Below, piece after piece: positions 59,931-64,000 of a DNA stretch of 64,000 bases. Under the pieces are notes generated by a model. The model was given only the letters and a program-made list of their open reading frames with translations, was not told where the DNA came from and searched no databases. A program made the translations under genes and the position numbers. How positions within the stretch are numbered: position 1 is the first letter of the stretch; each line of letters opens with the position of its first letter. The stretch is from Siphonodentalium dalli (lineage: Eukaryota; Mollusca; Scaphopoda; Gadilida; Siphonodentaliidae), in contig CP136061.1 in NCBI GenBank assembly GCA_032622095.1, positions 172,801,107 to 172,865,106 of the forward strand. Direction: 5' to 3'.

Positions 59931-60848
59931 ATAAAATCGCGATAAAAGTCCGGAGTAATCCCGATACAGAAACTTTCCAAACAACATGCGTTGTTTTCGG
60001 AATATATATACTCCGAAATGAAAGTAAACTCCGATAGAATCCCGATAGACTATGTAAATATTCCGATAATTTCCCGAAAAACGTTGCGTCATTTCCCGAT
60101 AACTGTATATATAACTATCGGTATCCTATCGGGAAATCTATCGGGATCCCGATAGTAGTTTTGAGATGACCCCTTACAGCTACACTTATGGTACTTTGAA
60201 AAGTTCTCTCTACGCTTATGACACACTGATGATACTTATACTTTTAAAATGTTTTGGGAACACTGCCCCACACTTAACGGGACACTTATGGAACTTTGGA
60301 AAAATTTATCAACACTTATACCACACTTATCAAACTTTGATATGGATATGTTCAGGAATACTGCTCAGAGCCTCGCACATTTGTACTATATAATTGCCGT
60401 CTTATATTAAATATGAACTTTTTCAATTTCGAAATTACCGGTATTTCGTTTTTCTGTTATTTATATTCCGATAGTAATAAATTTTATGAATCTTTTGTGC
60501 TAAAATAAAGATATATGAGTATGTATATCTACAATTTACATAGAAACAATGAAAATTGGTCGCTATCACGTATATTGAAATTGGCGAATATGAAAGCTTC
60601 AATGATTGTGTTTCCAAACACACCTGCAGTCAAAAAATGGCCATTACGAATATAGAAATGTTGTATGATAGTAGTTTGACGACGCAGATCAGAATTAAGT
60701 ATAATAAAAATCGTTTCTAAACCCGTAATTTTGACGTGCAATACTCCCAAAAAGAATTATTTTTATCGGGGTTTTTTTTATGGCAAAACTTCGATAGTTA
60801 GCGTAATTTCGTGACAATAAAATAATGATGAACAGATCAAAATTGTTT

Positions 60849-61202
60849 TTAACATTCTCGGAGAAGTATGTATATGTACCTGCTATCTGTTTTTAATTTA
60901 ACGTAAAATGTATCAAAAATAACAAAGTTTAACTGTATATGCGTGTGATTATCGACCCACTGTAAATATACCAAAGTAAATGCTTGCGGCTTTCTGCCCA
61001 CGTGTTCGTGTATGGGGAATTTAATCCCACCTCGCTGTGTGTAAACATTGTCCTCTGATGTCATCATTTTATTGGGAAATCCCTCATTCTGAACTCCTCG
61101 ACCTGTGAACTCTGCGGGCCTCTGAAACGGTGACGGAATCTGACGAGGTTTGCCGAATGGGAAATCCCTGTCTAAATCAAGTGATATCCTAGAACTGAGC
61201 AT
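60849..61202 (-). CDS. Hypothetical small ORF in the ACACTTA element, minus strand
   Basis: A 117-residue frame beginning MLSSRISLDLDRDFPFGKPR. The first ~75 residues have balanced, protein-like composition (PSPFQRPAEFTGRG, NVYTQRGGIKFPIHEHVGRK); the remainder is AT-rich and may be intron read-through. No domain is recognised. It diverges from the plus-strand ORF at 61344, with a promoter-like segment between them. It could be a captured host first exon or an element gene. Function unknown. Confidence 0.35.
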   Translation of the reverse strand: MLSSRISLDLDRDFPFGKPRQIPSPFQRPAEFTGRGVQNEGFPNKMMTSEDNVYTQRGGIKFPIHEHVGRKPQAFTLVYLQWVDNHTHIQLNFVIFDTFYVKLKTDSRYIYILLREC

Positions 61203-61343
61203 ACGATTGGCTAAAAGCTAACACGTGACTGTGACGATGACTACATTGCGCATGCGCAGACCACATTCCGGTCATTCGGCAGTCAAGAAATCAAATTTAA
61301 ATTTCATCTGCATTTTATTTGACAACAGCTTTCATTTACGAAA
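61203..61343. promoter_or_regulatory. Promoter-like segment between divergent ORFs
   Basis: Within 141 bp: inverted CCAAT-type gattggct (61205-61212), acacgtgac E-box, and tgcgcatgcgcag matching the NRF-1 consensus (about 61248). Such combinations mark many bidirectional promoters. No transcript evidence. Confidence 0.35.
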
Positions 61344-61502
61344 ATGACGGCGAGAAAAGCCAAAACAATTCAACAATTTGGCAAAAAGAAGAAAGGAACT
61401 AAACAGACTAGAGATAGAACAGGTGGTAGGAGGCTGAATTCGGCAAATAATTACGCAAATAGGCGAAGTTTGTTCCCAATTCAACCGGTGATCCTACAAT
61501 GA
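61344..61502 (+). CDS. Hypothetical small basic ORF in the ACACTTA element
   Basis: 52 residues starting MTARKAKTIQQFGKKKKGTK, highly basic, stop at 61500-61502. The same frame stays open for about 19 more codons beyond this stop (EKLNVNSKVTLDAY), suggesting a longer ancestral protein with a nonsense change. No domain is recognised. A further frame at 61774-61974 (GGGVDWAHRAHWNLDHLRDN) may be a later segment of the same decayed gene. Confidence 0.35.
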   Translation: MTARKAKTIQQFGKKKKGTKQTRDRTGGRRLNSANNYANRRSLFPIQPVILQ

Positions 61503-61773
61503 CACGATGACATTGAGAAATTAAATGTCAACAGTAAAGTCACACTGGATGCATACATATTATAACCGATGGAAACGTGCGCTAAATTCAGATATACAAC
61601 ATACATTTATTTACAAGTGATAATTCTCAATCGGAGAGTGATGGCTGTCGTCCAGCTGATTCAGTGATTGATCACTCGCATGTTTCATTGTTGGCATGTT
61701 GCCCAATGTTGGCAAGACTCGCCAAGAGGACTGATCACGGATTCAATTTCAATCATCTTGACGTCTTGTCCAA

Positions 61774-61974
61774 ATGCTTGTGATACCAGACAAAATTAAT
61801 TTTGGTGGAGGGGTAGACTGGGCACACAGAGCACATTGGAATTTGGATCATCTCAGAGACAATGTGACATCAGAAGAAGAAAAAAATGACTCACTTACAG
61901 CTTTTTTGGCAAAAAAAATTGGAATCGGTCATGCCAACGTTTGCAAATTTCTCTCACTCTCCGTGCTAAACTAA
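61774..61974 (+). CDS. Hypothetical ORF segment in the ACACTTA element
   Basis: 66 residues with protein-like composition (INFGGGVDWAHRAHWNLDHL, then RDNVTSEEEKNDSLTAFLAK). No known domain. The start codon at 61774 may be arbitrary, because the region upstream (61640-61760) is also open in another frame with LARLAKRTDHGFNFNHLDVL. Possibly part of a decayed gene with the ORF at 61344. Confidence 0.3.
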   Translation: MLVIPDKINFGGGVDWAHRAHWNLDHLRDNVTSEEEKNDSLTAFLAKKIGIGHANVCKFLSLSVLN

Positions 61975-62289
61975 ACATCCCACAGCAGGCACTGCATGCT
62001 TTAAATGGGACATGGTACTGAATATGACATGGACATCATGACATAAGTGGAGTAAAGACTAACGGGAAGAGACAAGCTTGAAGATACTTCAACTCATTCA
62101 AACTTCGCATATCACTATCAGCACCAGATTTATGAAATATATTTATTGAGCCAAGGAACCTAATCGATAGATGATTATATATTAAAACATTATTAATATA
62201 ATATAATAAAGTATTTTATCAGTCTAAATCATTGTGAATGTGATTCCCTTGATTAATGCATCAATTGCAAGCTTTGATAGTGAAATTTA

Positions 62290-62685
62290 ATATGTGCATG
62301 CCCATCTATGATATACACTTATTTTACTAATACATGTACTATACACTTATATAATACACTTGCATCACAATCACCATTGTACACTTACAATACACTTACA
62401 ACCCCATTCAGAACTTACACTTATAAAACACTTGCAATTATTATACACTTATATTACACTTGCCAACATACACTTATACCACACTTTAGAATCATACACT
62501 TATATGACACTCAGCTCATTTACATAGTTGGAACGTACACTTACTGTACACTTATGTTACACTTGCACTACACTTACTGCCACTGTTGGACTTGTACACT
62601 TGGTTGTAAGTGCACACTTAGAGGAAAATTTTTCCTACACTTATGCAACACTTATTTGACACTTATAACACACTTGGAAATGTAA
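62290..62685 (+). repeat. Right subterminal ACACTTR array
   Basis: About two dozen copies of acactta/acacttg in 395 bp at irregular spacing, nearly all in one orientation, with complement copies near 62605 and at the right end. Confidence 0.85.
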
Positions 62686-62688
62686 GGG

Positions 62689-62790
62689 AAGTGTCTCCAG
62701 ACAGACGGGACGGATGGACGGACAGACGAACGACGGATGGTTGATCCATAGTCGCCATTATGTGTACCATACATGGTATGGGTACACATA
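62689..62790 (+). repeat. 3' end of a tandem-core element: (GACG)n and palindrome
   Basis: GACAGACGGGACGGATGGAC, then ggttgatccatagtcgcc and the palindrome gtgtaccatacatggtatgg followed by gtacac. Same family as 20597 and 37820. Its core is probably the region left of 56099, split by the ACACTTA element. Confidence 0.7.
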
Positions 62791-62792
62791 AT

Positions 62793-64000
62793 GAAAGTGT
62801 CAATGACACTGTAGCTCAACTTAGGTAGGGGAATAATTTAATGGTCGACAGTAAATGGAGGAATAGGAAAAGTGCTAACTGAAATGTCTAAGTAAGACTA
62901 GATGTACATGTCAATATCAACATTTATAACAGGTTTCATAATGATCGGATCAGGGATGTGGTGATTATGGTGTGCCAAAGGATTTATTGATGCAAAGAGT
63001 AAATTCTAAAATGGTCAACGGCAGCCATGTTTTTTTCCGAATTACCCCAAAATGACTTGTTCCCATCTACAGCCTTTACAAATCTCATAATGATCTGATC
63101 AAAGATATGACCTGTAGCCTGTGCCAATGGATTTAGTCATGCAAAGAGTAAAATCCAAGATAGCTGCTGGCGGCCATGTTTTTCGGCTGAACGACCCCAA
63201 AATGACTCGTTTCCCATCTACATGTCATTGTTAACATACATGACAAATTTCTTGAAGTTCCGACCAAAGCTACGACCTGTAGCCCACACCAAAGGATTTA
63301 TTCATGCAAAGAGTAAAATCCAATATGGCTGCTGGCGGACATGTTTTTAGGCCAAACGACCCCAAAATGACTCGTTCCCATCTACATGTTAATATTAACA
63401 TCCATGATAAATATCATGATGATCAGACAAACAGTACGACCTGTAGCCCGTGCCAATGGATTGAATTTTGAAATCCAAGATGGCTGCCAGCGGCCATGTT
63501 TTTTGGCCGTATGACCCCAAAATGACTCGTTCCCATATACATGTCAATATCAATATTCATGACAAATTTCATAAAGGTCAGACCAAAGGTACGACCTGTA
63601 ACCCGCGGCAAAGGATTTAGTCATTGAAAGAGTAAAATCCAAGATGGCGGCCATGCGGCCATGATTTTTTGGCCGAACGACCCCAAAATCACTCGTTCCC
63701 ATCTACATGTCATTGTTAACATCCAAGACAAATTTCATGAAGTTCTGACCAAAGCTACAACCTGTAGCCCGCGCCAAAGAATTTAGTCATGCAAAGAGTA
63801 AAATCCAAGATGGCTGCTGGCGGCCATGTTTTTTGGCTGAACGACCTCAAAATCACTCGTTCCCATCTACATGTCATTGTTAACATCCATGACAAATTTC
63901 ATGATGATCAGACGAACAGCACGACCTGTAGCCCGCGCCAATGGATTGAATTTTGAAATCCAAAATGGCCACCAGCGGCCATGTTTTTTGGCCGAATGAC
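62793..64000 (+). repeat. 'ccaagatggctgcc' tandem array running off the window
   Basis: Starts gaaagtgtcaatgacactgt as at 33314. Anchor aaatccaag is at 63151, 63316, 63471, 63635, 63801 and 63956, with steps of 165, 155, 164, 166 and 155 bp. Two unit types are visible: one with gtcatgcaaagagtaaaatcc and one with attgaattttgaaatcc. Frames seen here are repeat shadows. Confidence 0.85.

Larger units (their letters stand above)
56316..60173. mobile_element. Harbinger-like element with TTA duplication and CCCGATA-rich ends
   Basis: Terminal inverted repeats of at least 50 bp (GRGGTCATCTCAAAACTACT, then atcgggatcccgatag) are flanked by TTA at 56313-56315 and 60174-60176. A 3-bp TTA/TAA site fits PIF/Harbinger. 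The subterminal regions (56330-56530 and 59930-60140) are crowded with ttcccgata and ttccgata motifs. The 3858-bp element has no visible transposase. Removing it restores the ACACTTA pattern. Confidence 0.78.
56099..62688. mobile_element. ACACTTA-motif element with CCCTTA ends
   Basis: Left end CCCTTATATTTTCTAAGTGT, right end ACACTTGGAAATGTAAGGG: inverted repeats with few mismatches, flanked by AA on both sides. The left block (56105-56315 plus 60177-60400) and right block (62290-62685) are packed with ACACTTA/ACACTTG and the complement TAAGTGT at irregular 8-30-bp spacing. The centre (60400-62290) is low-repeat and holds small ORFs. A Harbinger-like element (56316-60173) sits in the left block. 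Without it the element is about 2.7 kb. No known transposase; superfamily unassigned. Confidence 0.65.

Overview
This window looks like intronic DNA of an animal, most likely a marine lophotrochozoan such as a mollusc. It is AT-rich and crowded with transposons. It carries conserved exons of a eukaryotic acetyl-CoA carboxylase, tyrosine-recombinase and LINE retrotransposons, Helitron-like elements, and many tandem-core, microsatellite-bearing repeats of the kind described as 'pearl' elements in bivalves. The species is inferred from repeat style only.

The only host coding sequence I can support is two exons on the minus strand, 46037-46180 and 21630-21750. They encode adjacent pieces of the acetyl-CoA carboxylase carboxyltransferase domain. 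They join in phase and match the family spacing, so 21751-46036 is one intron of 24,286 bp. The flanking introns run off both window ends. Nearly everything else is transposon.

Layout. 1-5195: a head-to-tail array of Helitron-like copies pointing left. 5196-11052: tandem-core repeat families and a small retrocopy. 11396-18857: a Ngaro-type tyrosine-recombinase retrotransposon on the minus strand with gag, RT, RNase H, recombinase, an SGNH-hydrolase ORF and split direct repeats. 20.2-21.6 kb: a tandem-core repeat and a motif-dense region. 22.7-31.5 kb: a second Helitron-like array pointing right, interrupted by a 2.56-kb inverted element. 31.7-34.7 kb: more tandem-core elements. 35.84-42.61 kb: a degraded LINE on the plus strand, split by a tandem-core element, a piggyBac-like element and two hAT-like elements. 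44.1-44.5 kb: a 65-bp inverted repeat and a hammerhead-like motif. 48.8-52.7 kb: a second, more decayed tyrosine-recombinase retrotransposon on the plus strand. 54.2-56.1 kb: a degenerate tandem region. 56.1-62.7 kb: an ACACTTA-rich element containing a Harbinger-like element. 62.7-64.0 kb: tandem repeats running off the end.

The best candidate for something undescribed is a group of DNA elements at 27627-30185, 56099-62688, 56316-60173 and probably about 20598-21608. Each fills its ends with its own short, mostly palindromic motif. Two of them share CCCTTRC-type termini and what look like 2-bp target duplications.
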